Shown piece by piece: positions 1-8,135 of a stretch of DNA of 14,217 nt. Source of the stretch: Deltaproteobacteria bacterium (lineage in GTDB: Bacteria > Desulfobacterota_B > Binatia > UBA9968); assembly GCA_005879255.1 (NCBI GenBank), contig VBKY01000285.1, forward strand, positions 1 to 14,217, written 5' to 3'. How positions within the stretch are numbered: the stretch's first letter is position 1; each line of letters opens with the position of its first letter. Position numbers and translations under genes: made by a program. The notes below the pieces were generated by a model. The model did not search any database, was not told where the DNA came from, and worked only from the letters and a program-made list of their open reading frames with translations.

Positions 1-112
1 ATGACGCAGAGGGAAGTCCGCCTCGCAAGCGCCACGCGCCCGCTAGCCGGACCTCGAGCGAAGCATCGCTCGTTAGCGTGAAAGAAAGCGCGCCTTCGAT
101 CACCGAACTCAT
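1..112 (-). CDS. Possible MlaE-family ABC transporter permease, N-terminal fragment (runs off left edge)
   Basis: The minus strand is open from an ATG at 112 to the window edge and encodes 37 residues. After a variable start (M-S-S-V-I-E-G) comes V-R-L-A-G-A-W-R-L-R-G-G-L-P-S-A. This resembles the small STAS-like N-terminal domain of the longer MlaE-type permeases, which usually has a 'L-x-G-x-W-x-L-x-x-G-L-P' pattern. MlaE permeases belong to ABC systems that move phospholipids between the membranes of Gram-negative bacteria. Only the start is visible, so the transmembrane domain cannot be checked. There is only a weak AGAG ribosome-binding-like sequence upstream, and the frame stays open further upstream, so the start is uncertain. 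It follows the permease of the main cluster in the same direction after about 300 bases and is probably a separate unit. Confidence 0.45.
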   Translation of the reverse strand, partial: MSSVIEGALSFTLTSDASLEVRLAGAWRLRGGLPSAS

Positions 113-419
113 CTGCAATCTCTGCGAGTCTGATTCCTGACAGCTTGCTGGGCAGAACGAATCCCATACCAAAGCACATCGTTCCAGCATGTTCTTAGTG
201 GTGGCTCGACTGGGCTCACCATAGGCGAAATTCTCACTGGACCGCCGATTAAAACATTCGGGGGTGACAACTTTCGAAAAATTCTCATGAGTGTCTTTTG
301 ATACTGTTGTCCTCGTGGTATTCGTGGCACCTTGGGCTTACTTCTTCTTTACTTCGGATCTTTTCTGGAAACAGGAATTGCGTTTAATACCGTTAGCGTA
401 GCCGCGTTGTCCAAAAATC
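113..419. other. Intergenic region, no recognisable gene
   Basis: About 307 bases separate the stop of the ABC permease from the partial gene at the left edge. Short open frames exist on the minus strand (for example 109-330), but their translations show no family resemblance. In particular no Walker A, Walker B or ABC signature is seen, so this is not the missing ATPase gene. I see no clear hairpin followed by a T-run after the permease stop. Confidence 0.5.
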
Positions 420-2165
420 TCATGATACAGACAATCGCCCGACGTATTTTCTGCCGATAAATGTAACCACGCCCAGAAGCAGGACTAACATCACGGACAC
501 CGCTCCAACTTCCGCTATTGTGCCAGCCTGCCACAACTCCCATATGATAATCGAAAGCAGGTTACTTTTTGGAGAATAGAGCAAGATAGCTGTCGAAATC
601 TCCCTCATGATGTGGGAGAAAATATATAAGAATCCCGAGGCGAAGGTAGCAACAAGCAGTGGAACCAAAACACGTCTGAAAGTTTGCCACCACGACGCCC
701 CGCTTACCTCCGATGCTTCTTCGAGCTCCTTGTGGATTTGGAGAAGACCGGCATTGGTGTTGCGCGTCGCCCAAGGCATGTATTTCGTCACAAACGCGAT
801 GAGCAGAATCCAGATCGTCCCATAGATTGGAATTGGTAAGTTAAGATACACGAACATTAGCGCCAGCCCCATCACAATTCCAGGAACGGCAATCGGAGTA
901 AATGCTAAAAAGTCCAATAGCCGCCGGCCGGGAACTTTCGAGCGGACGACAATCCAGGAAATGATGGCAGCAAGGAACATGGTGATGCAGCCACCAACAA
1001 CAGAAAGCAAAAGGCTGTTTTGTGCGGACTGCAAAACGCCCGGATATTTCAACGCATTGACATAGCTGGCCAGGGACAGCGACCGGAAAGCTCTCATTGA
1101 CGGAACTTGGTAATACGGAAGGAGTGAGGCCCAAACAAGAACAAGCATGGGGAGAATTACATCCAAAAACAAAAAGGTAAAAAGGAACACGGTACCTAAA
1201 TACCGTCCCTTGCCGAGATCGATAGCTCGAGGTCGATAACCCTTACCAGTGACCGTCACATATCTCTCACCTCGTGTGAGGACACGCTGATAGAATACCG
1301 TCCCGACGACAGCAATCATCAAGACAGTCATACCCAGCGCCGCTGAGAGCCCGTAGTCAGGTGGAGACTGATGCATTACAAGGTAAATTTTAGTACTGAA
1401 TACATAAATTCTTGCCGGAATGCCGATTAGTGCGGGAACTTCAAACGCCTCAACCGCATTGATAAAGCTGTAAATCATGGCTGCGGCTGAAGCTGGGAGC
1501 ATTAGTGGCAAGGTAATTCGCCGGAGCGTTGCAGAGATACCTGACCCGCAGGTCGCTGCAGACTCTTCTAAGGATGGATCCATTGATCGCAACGCTCCAG
1601 CCAGAAGCAAGAACATGATCGGGACGTGTCGCAGACCTCCAATGAAGATCATTCCCGTCATCGTGTAGATATTGAATGGGGGCTCGCTAAAGCCGAAAAT
1701 GTTAATGAGGGCGCGATTAACGAGACCAATACGAGGGTGTAAGAGCATAAGCCAGGCAATCGAAGCAATCATGCCCGGGATGATTGTCGAGACGATCGCT
1801 ATGACATACGCCAAGTCTCGTAAAGGCGCGTTTGTCCGTTCCACCAACCAAGCCATCGTAAAGGCGATAAAAAAAGCAAACACAGTACTGCCGGTTGCAT
1901 AAAGGAAGCTGTTCGCGACAAGCGGATAAAGTGTGGGGTCAAGATACGCATTGATGAAGTTATCCAGAGTCAAAGGACCTGGCACGCCGGGGGGCGTGGC
2001 TTTGAAGCTGTTCCAGATGAGCATGCCGAGCGGCGTCAGCACGAGGTATACGACCAAGGCGGCTGTAAAAATCAACAACACCGTGTCCGAACGGGGTCTG
2101 CGATAAGTCACGGAAGCGTTGGAGTTTGGGTTTGCCGGAACTATTTCCAAAAAATATCGCGCCAT
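420..2165 (-). CDS. Fused two-domain ABC transporter permease, Fe3+/spermidine-putrescine type (FbpB-like)
   Basis: This 581-residue integral membrane protein should form the whole translocation channel of an ABC importer in one chain. It consists of two homologous permease halves of about six helices each. Each half carries the cytoplasmic EAA loop that docks the ATPase: E-E-S-A-A-T-C-G near residues 200-220, and E-E-A-S-E-V-S-G-A-S-W-W-Q-T near 482-502. Both end in the usual L-P or V-P-L-L. Length and layout match FbpB/SfuB-type permeases. The ATG at 2165 lies inside the end of the upstream binding-protein gene (25-base overlap) and lacks an obvious Shine-Dalgarno sequence, so translation is probably coupled to termination of that gene. 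It is the last gene of the cluster. No ATP-binding subunit follows within the window, so the ATPase must be encoded elsewhere or shared. The substrate is unknown; the Fe3+-type label is a family name only. Confidence 0.93.
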   Translation of the reverse strand: MARYFLEIVPANPNSNASVTYRRPRSDTVLLIFTAALVVYLVLTPLGMLIWNSFKATPPGVPGPLTLDNFINAYLDPTLYPLVANSFLYATGSTVFAFFIAFTMAWLVERTNAPLRDLAYVIAIVSTIIPGMIASIAWLMLLHPRIGLVNRALINIFGFSEPPFNIYTMTGMIFIGGLRHVPIMFLLLAGALRSMDPSLEESAATCGSGISATLRRITLPLMLPASAAAMIYSFINAVEAFEVPALIGIPARIYVFSTKIYLVMHQSPPDYGLSAALGMTVLMIAVVGTVFYQRVLTRGERYVTVTGKGYRPRAIDLGKGRYLGTVFLFTFLFLDVILPMLVLVWASLLPYYQVPSMRAFRSLSLASYVNALKYPGVLQSAQNSLLLSVVGGCITMFLAAIISWIVVRSKVPGRRLLDFLAFTPIAVPGIVMGLALMFVYLNLPIPIYGTIWILLIAFVTKYMPWATRNTNAGLLQIHKELEEASEVSGASWWQTFRRVLVPLLVATFASGFLYIFSHIMREISTAILLYSPKSNLLSIIIWELWQAGTIAEVGAVSVMLVLLLGVVTFIGRKYVGRLSVS

Positions 2166-3238
2166 ATGGCGCCGGCTTCATTGCCGCGCACGGTCAACTC
2201 GGCTGGGAGTACTGATATTTTTAAGCCTTTCAACGCCTCACTGAGGTGGCTCTTGACTTTGGGATCGGGAACAAGCTTTCCGGAAGCCTCGTAGTACGTC
2301 TGCTGCCCTTCCAGGGAACTAAACCAGTCGCCAAAAAGCGCAGCAGCGTTCGGATGCGGAGCATGCTGTGCAATAAACAGCGGGCCGGGCCTTGAGAGGA
2401 TGGGATCCGTTCTCACCCAATCCAGCGGCGCGTTCTTCTTCTGGTACTCCAGAATCTGATGAAGATTGAGCCGCACGTCAATTTTGACGGCGCCTGCCGC
2501 GAGCATCTGGGTCCGCGCTCCGGCTCCTTCGCCAAAAACAAGATTGTTTCTCGCGAGCTGCTTAAGATATTTTACCGTCTTTTCCTTGCCCCACGCTGAC
2601 CACAGCATCAACACCCAATCACCGCCGTCCTTGTCCATAGATATGGCCTTGTTCCATTTGGGATCCAAAAGATCATCCCAACTCTTTGGGGCCTCGGCAG
2701 CAGAAACCAGATTGGTATTGTAGGCAGGGACTAGGCAAAGGACATGATGGGCAATCCAGTATCCTTCACGGTCCTTATATTGAGGAGACCACCCCGCGGT
2801 ATTGGGCCAATTGTACTTCTTCATCAGCCCGGCGTTCTTTAGCTGTTGCAGGTATTCAACATCGGCTCCCGAAACGTCGACGTTGTACTGACCGGCCCGG
2901 GCCTCCGTGGTTATCTTTTGATAGAGGTCAGCGTCGGTCGCTCGCCAGTAATCGGTAGTAAGAAACATGTATTTCTGGCGGAATTTGCTGAAGACATATT
3001 GCCAGTCCTTTGCCGTGCCACCGGTCCAGAACATCAACTTCCCTTCTTTTTTTGCTCCCTCGACTAACCGTGCTTCTCTCTGCCTTTCCGACTCTTGGGA
3101 TGGAGCAACGGCGGCAACCTGTAAACTTGAGACCAACGACGCGGCAACAACCGGTGGCGCTCCAGGCCTTACTAGATATGTGATTGACACAAGAACACTC
3201 GCTGTCAGGAACTTCGGCGAAAGTTTGCCTCCGCTCAT
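2141..3238 (-). CDS. ABC transporter extracellular solute-binding protein, Fe3+-type family (SBP-1)
   Basis: This 365-residue periplasmic binding protein belongs to the type II (FbpA-like) superfamily. An unusually long N-terminal segment (about 1-48) with hydrophobic stretches near 10-23 and 29-45 should act as an export signal. The mature part opens with R-E-A-R-L-V-E-G-A-K-K-E-G-K-L (E-G-A-K-K-E-G at 60-66), a hallmark of this family. Near the C-terminus are H-P-N-A-A-A-L-F and S-L-E-G-Q-Q-T-Y-Y, the usual closing motifs. It is clearly homologous to the other two binding proteins in the cluster and closer to SBP-2 than to SBP-3. The ATG at 3238 has a purine-rich AGAAAGAAG upstream. It starts 22 bases after the MmgE/PrpD-1 gene and overlaps the permease gene by 25 bases, which makes it the partner most directly tied to the permease. 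The ligand cannot be deduced. Confidence 0.93.
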   Translation of the reverse strand: MSGGKLSPKFLTASVLVSITYLVRPGAPPVVAASLVSSLQVAAVAPSQESERQREARLVEGAKKEGKLMFWTGGTAKDWQYVFSKFRQKYMFLTTDYWRATDADLYQKITTEARAGQYNVDVSGADVEYLQQLKNAGLMKKYNWPNTAGWSPQYKDREGYWIAHHVLCLVPAYNTNLVSAAEAPKSWDDLLDPKWNKAISMDKDGGDWVLMLWSAWGKEKTVKYLKQLARNNLVFGEGAGARTQMLAAGAVKIDVRLNLHQILEYQKKNAPLDWVRTDPILSRPGPLFIAQHAPHPNAAALFGDWFSSLEGQQTYYEASGKLVPDPKVKSHLSEALKGLKISVLPAELTVRGNEAGAIWRDIFWK

Positions 3239-3260
3239 TGTGCTGGCTTCTTTCTTATCT

Positions 3261-4670
3261 CTAGGTCTTGACGCTACGAGATCCGGCCGGGATCACGAGT
3301 AGATTTAGCAACTCCCCAATATCATCGACTTTCTCTAGGTTGTGAACCGTATCGATGATACGACGCATCTGATGCTCAGGCATGAACTTGCCCGCCAAGT
3401 TTGTAAACTTCGCCTCTACGTCAGCATCGGTCATCGGATTCATCGGATGCCCTTTGGGATGAACAACCCGACAGCTATATCGTTTCTCTTTATTTGTGGT
3501 GATTTCGACGATTCCCGGTGAGTGAAATCCATCGAGCTCAGGATCCGGCTCAACAACAATTTTATTTATCAGCTGTCGCACTTGAGGATCACGCAGCTTC
3601 TCATCCGAAAATTGCTCGGGTCCGACCGACCGGTCCATAATCGCAATCGCCGTCACATAACGGCAGCTATGATCCGCCGTGTACTTGTTGTTTGGAACCT
3701 GTCGCTCCGGAGAATTGGCCTCGCGTCGGTAGATATGCGAAAGGGTCTTGACTCTGATTTCCGCGACATCATCGGCTTTTATGTCATGCTCTTTGACCAA
3801 GTTCACCGTCGCTTCAAGAAGACCTTGCATATTTCCATCGGCGGCAAAGTTCTTGATCCAGGTGTAAAGGATCGTCCAGTCTTTTCTCGGCTGCCGCAAC
3901 TTCTCCAAATCCATCTCGCCTCCCGCCACGACCTGAGCAATGCCGCGGGGACCTTCAAAGACGTCGAGTGGTCCGGTAAAGCCCTTCTGCGCGAGGAAGG
4001 CGGCGAGAATACCTCCATAAGCCCCGTACGGAGTCCGCAGATTTTTGGTCATGCGCGGGGTAAATAGAATTCCGGGCTCTAGATTGAAGCATCCTGCGAT
4101 ACCAAGCGCGTTGGCCATTTGCTCCGTGTCGAGCCCAAGAAGTCTACCCGCCAATAAAGCCATGATGCAGGGGGGACCGACCGTTTCGGTTGTCCATCCT
4201 CGTTTGCTTAGGATCCCGTGAGTCCTTCCTCCCAATGAATCGAAGAGTTTGTTCGAGAGCTCATACGCCAAAACGATCGTCGTGATGATCTCTTCACCGC
4301 CAGAGTGCTGCCGCTCGCCCACAGCCAGGATTGGGGCAATTAATTCGCCATGATGCCCCATGATGACGGTTGCCTCTTTTGTGAGGAAGCCTGCATCCAT
4401 ATAATCAAAGTAGTGGACCATAGTCCCATTGGCCAAAGTGGCATACAGACATGAAGTCTTGAGACCGGTGCCAAAAATCGTTGACTCCGCAGGGCCGTTC
4501 AGCTCTCGAATCACGCTCTGAATGATGCGGCTTGGCTCGCTTAGATAACCACCGAAAGCGATCGCCAGCGAGTCCAGCAGCGAACGCTTAGCTTGATCAT
4601 TTACCTCGGATGGTAACTCCTCGAAATTCAACTCTTTAGCTTCCAACGCTAGTTGTTCGGCAATCGTCAT
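3261..4670 (-). CDS. MmgE/PrpD family protein 1
   Basis: This 469-residue protein has the normal length for MmgE/PrpD, a cytoplasmic family that includes 2-methylcitrate dehydratase, cis-aconitate decarboxylase and iminodisuccinate epimerase. Family landmarks are present in order: L-L-D-S-L-A at 31-36; A-N-G-T-M-V-H-Y-F-D-Y-M-D at 80-92; K-R-G-W-T-T-E-T-V-G-P followed by L-L-A-G-R-L-L-G-L-D; T-K-N-L-R-T-P-Y-G-A-Y-G-G with A-Q-K-G-F-T-G-P; W-T-I-L-Y-T-W-I-K; and near the C-terminus K-G-H-P-M-N-P-M-T-D-A-D-V. The position where many relatives have H-P-G reads G-H-H-G-E here (105-109), so the active site is not the textbook form. The ATG at 4670 is preceded by GGGAAAG. It lies between CapA-1 (80-base gap) and SBP-1 (22-base gap), so it is part of the operon. 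The reaction is not predictable; dehydration, decarboxylation or epimerisation of a polycarboxylate would fit the family. Confidence 0.92.
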   Translation of the reverse strand: MTIAEQLALEAKELNFEELPSEVNDQAKRSLLDSLAIAFGGYLSEPSRIIQSVIRELNGPAESTIFGTGLKTSCLYATLANGTMVHYFDYMDAGFLTKEATVIMGHHGELIAPILAVGERQHSGGEEIITTIVLAYELSNKLFDSLGGRTHGILSKRGWTTETVGPPCIMALLAGRLLGLDTEQMANALGIAGCFNLEPGILFTPRMTKNLRTPYGAYGGILAAFLAQKGFTGPLDVFEGPRGIAQVVAGGEMDLEKLRQPRKDWTILYTWIKNFAADGNMQGLLEATVNLVKEHDIKADDVAEIRVKTLSHIYRREANSPERQVPNNKYTADHSCRYVTAIAIMDRSVGPEQFSDEKLRDPQVRQLINKIVVEPDPELDGFHSPGIVEITTNKEKRYSCRVVHPKGHPMNPMTDADVEAKFTNLAGKFMPEHQMRRIIDTVHNLEKVDDIGELLNLLVIPAGSRSVKT

Positions 4671-4750
4671 TTACTTTCCCAGTCCTTGATATGTGGGATA
4701 TGCTTATTTCAGCAATTCAAATAGCGAAACCGTTTTGCGCTTGGTTGCGA

Positions 4751-5884
4751 CTAATGAGAAATGATGACCTCGTCACCGGAAACCCTCAATTGTGTCCCCA
4801 GCTCTTCGCACCATTTTGCCATATAGTCGACGACTTGTTGGAAACCGGGCTCGTCAGCACTGAGAAAGCGAGGCTCGGCATTCTGGTTAATCCAAACAGG
4901 GAAGAAAGAAACCCGCTCGATGGCTTTGTTTTTGATCACGCACTTGGCCATGAACGAATATCTGCGATCACCCTGGGCATTATCTCGAACTCCGGGGAGA
5001 TGCTTTCCAAAGCCGTATTTCGGGCTCGTGCTGGAGTGGAAGGCACCGGGAGGAGGTTTCTGATGATGCGGCGTCTCCTCGGCGAAGTTCCCGAGGCTGA
5101 AGAAGATCGCCTTGCCTTTGTAGACCTCGATTCCCTTGATGAGATGGGCGTGGGTACCCAAGATGAGATCCACCCCGGCATTGATCGCCCGGTGACCCAC
5201 CGTAAATTGATAGTCGGCTAACATTCCGGGGATGTGATGGATTCCCCAGTGAATGGACATAACCACGATGTCTGCCCGCGCTTTTGCCGCTCTGATATCT
5301 TCCTCCATGGCGGCCACATCCTCTTCACGCGGAATGGTCACCACCTTGGGTGGCGTGCCGGCTTGATACTCCTGCGCCTCGTAATACGTGCCCACTCTTA
5401 TGGGAGCGCAACCGGCCTTCTGCTCACGCGCTTCATACTCGTCAGGAAGAACCGAGTTGTAATCCAAAAAAGCGACCTTGGTACCGTTACGTTCGATTAT
5501 TGCCGGCCTCCGCGCTTCTTCCAGATCCTTTCCGACCCCGATGACCTCGATGCCGTTTCGCCGCAACACCTCGATTGATTCCAATAGCGCCTCGGGGCCA
5601 TAGTCAAAACAATGGTTGCTCGCGTTGGTTACCAAATGGAACCCAGCATAGACCAGCGACTTCACGTTGTCGGGATGAACTCGAGCGTACCAACCAGGGT
5701 GAGCCCGGTACTGAAGCCCGCCTTTGGTCGAGAAATTACGCTCCAGCTGGCAGACCGCAATGTCCGCCTCCCGGATTTTTTCTACGACATTGGCAAAAAG
5801 TGATTCCGGTGGGTCGCCATATTCAATTCGTCGAGGTCCTACATCGCCCACCGCATGAAGAACTACCTCACCGTTGTCGCTCAT
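4751..5884 (-). CDS. CapA family (PGA_cap) metallophosphatase-fold protein 1
   Basis: This 377-residue protein belongs to the CapA/PgsA family, which has a calcineurin-like metallohydrolase fold. Probable metal-site motifs are visible: G-D-V at 13-15, Q-L-E at 46-48, A-S-N-H at 88-91, H-W-G at 212-214, G-T-H-A-H at 243-247, then S-L-G-N-F at about 263-267. Classical CapA/PgsA proteins of poly-gamma-glutamate capsule systems have an N-terminal membrane anchor. This one starts directly with the catalytic domain, has no signal peptide or transmembrane helix, and is probably cytoplasmic. No CapB or CapC gene is nearby, so capsule synthesis is unlikely; hydrolysis of a phospho-ester or amide-like substrate is possible. 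The ATG at 5884 has a strong AAGGGGG site. It is very similar to the CapA genes at 6998 and 9243, especially over residues 100-265. It lies downstream of SBP-2 with a 19-base gap. Confidence 0.92.
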   Translation of the reverse strand: MSDNGEVVLHAVGDVGPRRIEYGDPPESLFANVVEKIREADIAVCQLERNFSTKGGLQYRAHPGWYARVHPDNVKSLVYAGFHLVTNASNHCFDYGPEALLESIEVLRRNGIEVIGVGKDLEEARRPAIIERNGTKVAFLDYNSVLPDEYEAREQKAGCAPIRVGTYYEAQEYQAGTPPKVVTIPREEDVAAMEEDIRAAKARADIVVMSIHWGIHHIPGMLADYQFTVGHRAINAGVDLILGTHAHLIKGIEVYKGKAIFFSLGNFAEETPHHQKPPPGAFHSSTSPKYGFGKHLPGVRDNAQGDRRYSFMAKCVIKNKAIERVSFFPVWINQNAEPRFLSADEPGFQQVVDYMAKWCEELGTQLRVSGDEVIISH

Positions 5885-5903
5885 CGTTACCCCCTTGGCC
5901 TAA

Positions 5904-6944
5904 CTACTTAAGAAAAATATCGCGGAAGATATTGTCCGCCTCTTGACCGTGCATCGCCATCTCGGCCGGGAACAGCACAACCTTCTGGCCCTTCAATGCT
6001 TCAGTCATGCGACTTTTGATTCTGGGATCCGGAAGCAGTTTTCCCGATGCGTCGTAGTACGTCTGCTGCCCTTCGAGCGATGTAAACCAGTCGGCAAACA
6101 GTATTCCGGCGTTGGGGTGCGGCGCCCGCGCGGCGATGAATATAGGGGTTCCCTTCAAAGGGATGGGATCCGTCCTTACCCATTCCAACGGCGCGCCTTT
6201 CTCTTGGTAATCCAGGATCCGATTGAGATTGAGGCGCAGGTCGATTTTGTGCGCGCCTGCGGCAAGCATCTCGGTCCGCTGAGTTGCGCCGGTCGTAAAA
6301 GCGAGATTATTTTGTGCAAGCTTCCTGAGATAATTAATTGTTTTCTCTTTCCCCCATGCCGCCCACAGCATCAGCACCCACTCGCCCCCCGCCCTATCCA
6401 TTGAGATCGAGCCCTTCCATTTCGGGTTCAGAAAATCATCCCAGCTTTTCGGCGCTTCAGCAGGAGAAACAAGGGTTGAATTGTAGGCAGCCACTGTGGG
6501 AAGAATGTTTCGAGCAATCCAATAGCCGTCACGATCCTTGTGCTGCGGAGACCAATCGCGCGTGTTGGGCCAATCGTACTTCTTCATGAGACCGGCCTTT
6601 TTTAACTCTAAGATAAAATCGATCTCGGCGCCTGAAATGTCGACGTTATAAACTTGCGCCCTCGCCTCCGAGAGCAGCTTCTCGCGAAGCGTTGATTCAT
6701 CAGCTCTCCAATACTCAACCTGAAGAAAAGGATATATTTTTCGAAATTTATCAGTGACGGGTTGCATCTCTTTTGCTTGCCCTTGATTCCAGAAAACCAG
6801 TTTCCCCTCCTTTTTTGCTCCTTCGATTAGTTTTGCCTCTCTTTGCTTATTGCCTCCCTGTGCATTGGCCGTGATCGGCAGCACGAGCAAGGCTACGCTA
6901 AAAATGATGCGGAGGGCGGCGAGATGATCAAAACGCTTCCTCAT
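5904..6944 (-). CDS. ABC transporter extracellular solute-binding protein, Fe3+-type family (SBP-2)
   Basis: With a start at 6944 this is a 346-residue periplasmic binding protein. The start is preceded by an excellent AGGGAGG at 6951-6957 and yields a normal signal peptide: positive M-R-K-R, a hydrophobic core to about residue 24, and cleavage after A-N-A at 28. A longer frame from 7001 exists but puts about 19 charged residues ahead of the signal peptide. Those codons overlap what used to be the end of CapA-2 (see findings), so I reject the longer start. The mature protein starts with Q-R-E-A-K-L-I-E-G-A-K-K-E-G and has the C-terminal H-P-N-A-G-I-L-F and S-L-E-G-Q-Q-T-Y-Y. It is closest to SBP-1; a 23-base block is identical at DNA level (6052-6074 and 2289-2311). 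It is paired with CapA-2 upstream and CapA-1 downstream. Ligand unknown. Confidence 0.92.
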   Translation of the reverse strand: MRKRFDHLAALRIIFSVALLVLPITANAQGGNKQREAKLIEGAKKEGKLVFWNQGQAKEMQPVTDKFRKIYPFLQVEYWRADESTLREKLLSEARAQVYNVDISGAEIDFILELKKAGLMKKYDWPNTRDWSPQHKDRDGYWIARNILPTVAAYNSTLVSPAEAPKSWDDFLNPKWKGSISMDRAGGEWVLMLWAAWGKEKTINYLRKLAQNNLAFTTGATQRTEMLAAGAHKIDLRLNLNRILDYQEKGAPLEWVRTDPIPLKGTPIFIAARAPHPNAGILFADWFTSLEGQQTYYDASGKLLPDPRIKSRMTEALKGQKVVLFPAEMAMHGQEADNIFRDIFLK

Positions 6945-6997
6945 TTGACGCCTCCCTTCAGGCGATTGATCCTTGCTGCGGACACACCACGACTTCA

Positions 6998-8080
6998 TCA
7001 CCTTGCAAGCTTAAACCAGTACCCAACTTCCTGGAATTCTGCCTCGCGATGGCTCAGAAGACGGGGCGCAGCGAGCTCGTTGATCCAACCTGGAATGAAC
7101 GAAACCCGCTGAAGTTCCTTGTCTTTGATCACGCACCGCACCATCATCGTGTATCTCTTATCGGGCTGCTTATTGTATCTTGCTCCGGGCTCGTGCTTGG
7201 AGTGACCGTATTTTGGTCCCCAAAGCGAGCTGAAAGCTCCCGCCGGAGGCTTGAGGTGATGTGGTGTTTCCTGGGCAAAATTGCCTAGGCTGAAAAAAAT
7301 CGCTTTGCCTTTGTAGATCTCGATGCCTTTGAGAAGGTGCGCATGCGTCCCGAGAATTAAGTCTGCTCCGGCATTAATAGCGCGGTGCCCAACGGTAAAT
7401 TGATAATCAGCCAGCAGTCCGGGGATGTGGTGAATCCCCCAATGCATCGAGACTACGACTACATCCGCTTTTGTCTTCGCCTGTCTGATGTCCTCCTCCA
7501 TCGCCGCCACATCTTCTTCTCGAGGAATGGTTATCACTCTAGGCGGTGTTCCCGCCTGGTACTCCTGGGCTTCATAGTAGGTCGATGCTTTGATGGGCGC
7601 GCAGCCGGGCTTCTCCTCGCGCGCTTCATACTCGTCGGGAAGAACCGAGTTGTAGTTCAAAAACGCCACCTTGGTTCCGTTCCGCTCTATGATCGCTGGT
7701 CTTCTGGCTTCTTCGATATTTTTTCCTACTCCCACCACCGCAATGCCATGACGCTGCAAAACTTCGATGGTTTCCAGCAAGGCGTCAGGACCATAGTCGA
7801 ACGAGTGATTGCTCGCATGAGTAACCAGCGTAAAACCGGCGTGCACCAAACATTTCACGTTGTCTGGATGTGCCCGGCCGTACCAGGTCACGTAATTTCT
7901 ATACTGAAGGCCACCCTTCGTTGACAGGTTACATTCAAGTTGACACAGCGAGATGTCGGCTTCCCGGATTTTATCGGCAACGTGAGCGAACAGGGACTCC
8001 GCAGGCTCGCCATAGTCAAGCCTGCGCGGACTCACATCTCCGACGGCGTGAAGCAAAACCGTGTTGTCATCGTTCTCCAT
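6998..8080 (-). CDS. CapA family (PGA_cap) metallophosphatase-fold protein 2, C-terminus frameshifted
   Basis: This 360-residue paralogue of CapA-1 and CapA-3 has all core motifs intact: G-D-V at 14-16, Q-L-E near 47-49, A-S-N-H near 89-92, H-W-G near 213-215, G-T-H-A-H near 244-248 and S-L-G-N-F. There is no signal peptide or membrane segment. The last eight residues (G-Y-W-F-K-L-A-R) do not match its siblings. After F-Q-E-V the reading frame is shifted, and the sibling C-terminus (G-T-G-L-S-L-Q-G-D-E-V-V-V) is still readable in another frame from 7023 to a stop at 6958-6960. A loss of about 32 bases near 7022-7025 explains this. The metal-site core survives, so the protein could still be active, but it lacks a conserved W-C helix and the last strand. 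The ATG at 8080 has a GAGGAGAGAGGGAG site. Confidence 0.9.
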   Translation of the reverse strand: MENDDNTVLLHAVGDVSPRRLDYGEPAESLFAHVADKIREADISLCQLECNLSTKGGLQYRNYVTWYGRAHPDNVKCLVHAGFTLVTHASNHSFDYGPDALLETIEVLQRHGIAVVGVGKNIEEARRPAIIERNGTKVAFLNYNSVLPDEYEAREEKPGCAPIKASTYYEAQEYQAGTPPRVITIPREEDVAAMEEDIRQAKTKADVVVVSMHWGIHHIPGLLADYQFTVGHRAINAGADLILGTHAHLLKGIEIYKGKAIFFSLGNFAQETPHHLKPPAGAFSSLWGPKYGHSKHEPGARYNKQPDKRYTMMVRCVIKDKELQRVSFIPGWINELAAPRLLSHREAEFQEVGYWFKLAR

Positions 8081-8135
8081 AACTCCCTCTCTCCTCGAAT
8101 GGTCGCTGCCTGGAACTTAATAACGCGCGAGCATT

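Noticed and set aside
55..72. Perfect 7-base stem with 4-base loop (CGAGCGA/TCGCTCG) as a terminator
   Set aside because: It is not followed by a T-run on either strand and lies inside the probable coding start of the left-edge gene.
109..330. Minus-strand open frame of 73 codons downstream of the permease
   Set aside because: The translation shows no family pattern and no ribosome-binding site, and it overlaps the better-supported start at 112 in another frame.
3522..4067. Plus-strand open frame of 181 codons
   Set aside because: It lies antisense inside MmgE/PrpD-1, whose sense reading is clearly a conserved protein.
4691..5221. Plus-strand open frame of 176 codons, and similar ones at 7385-7924 and 9477-9911
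   Set aside because: They are antisense shadows of the three CapA genes. They recur only because the sense genes are paralogous, and their translations match no family.
6945..7001. N-terminal extension of SBP-2 starting at ATG 7001 with a 4-base overlap to CapA-2
   Set aside because: The ATG at 6944 has a strong AGGGAGG site and a proper signal peptide. The extension is charged and is the out-of-frame remnant of the former CapA-2 3' end.
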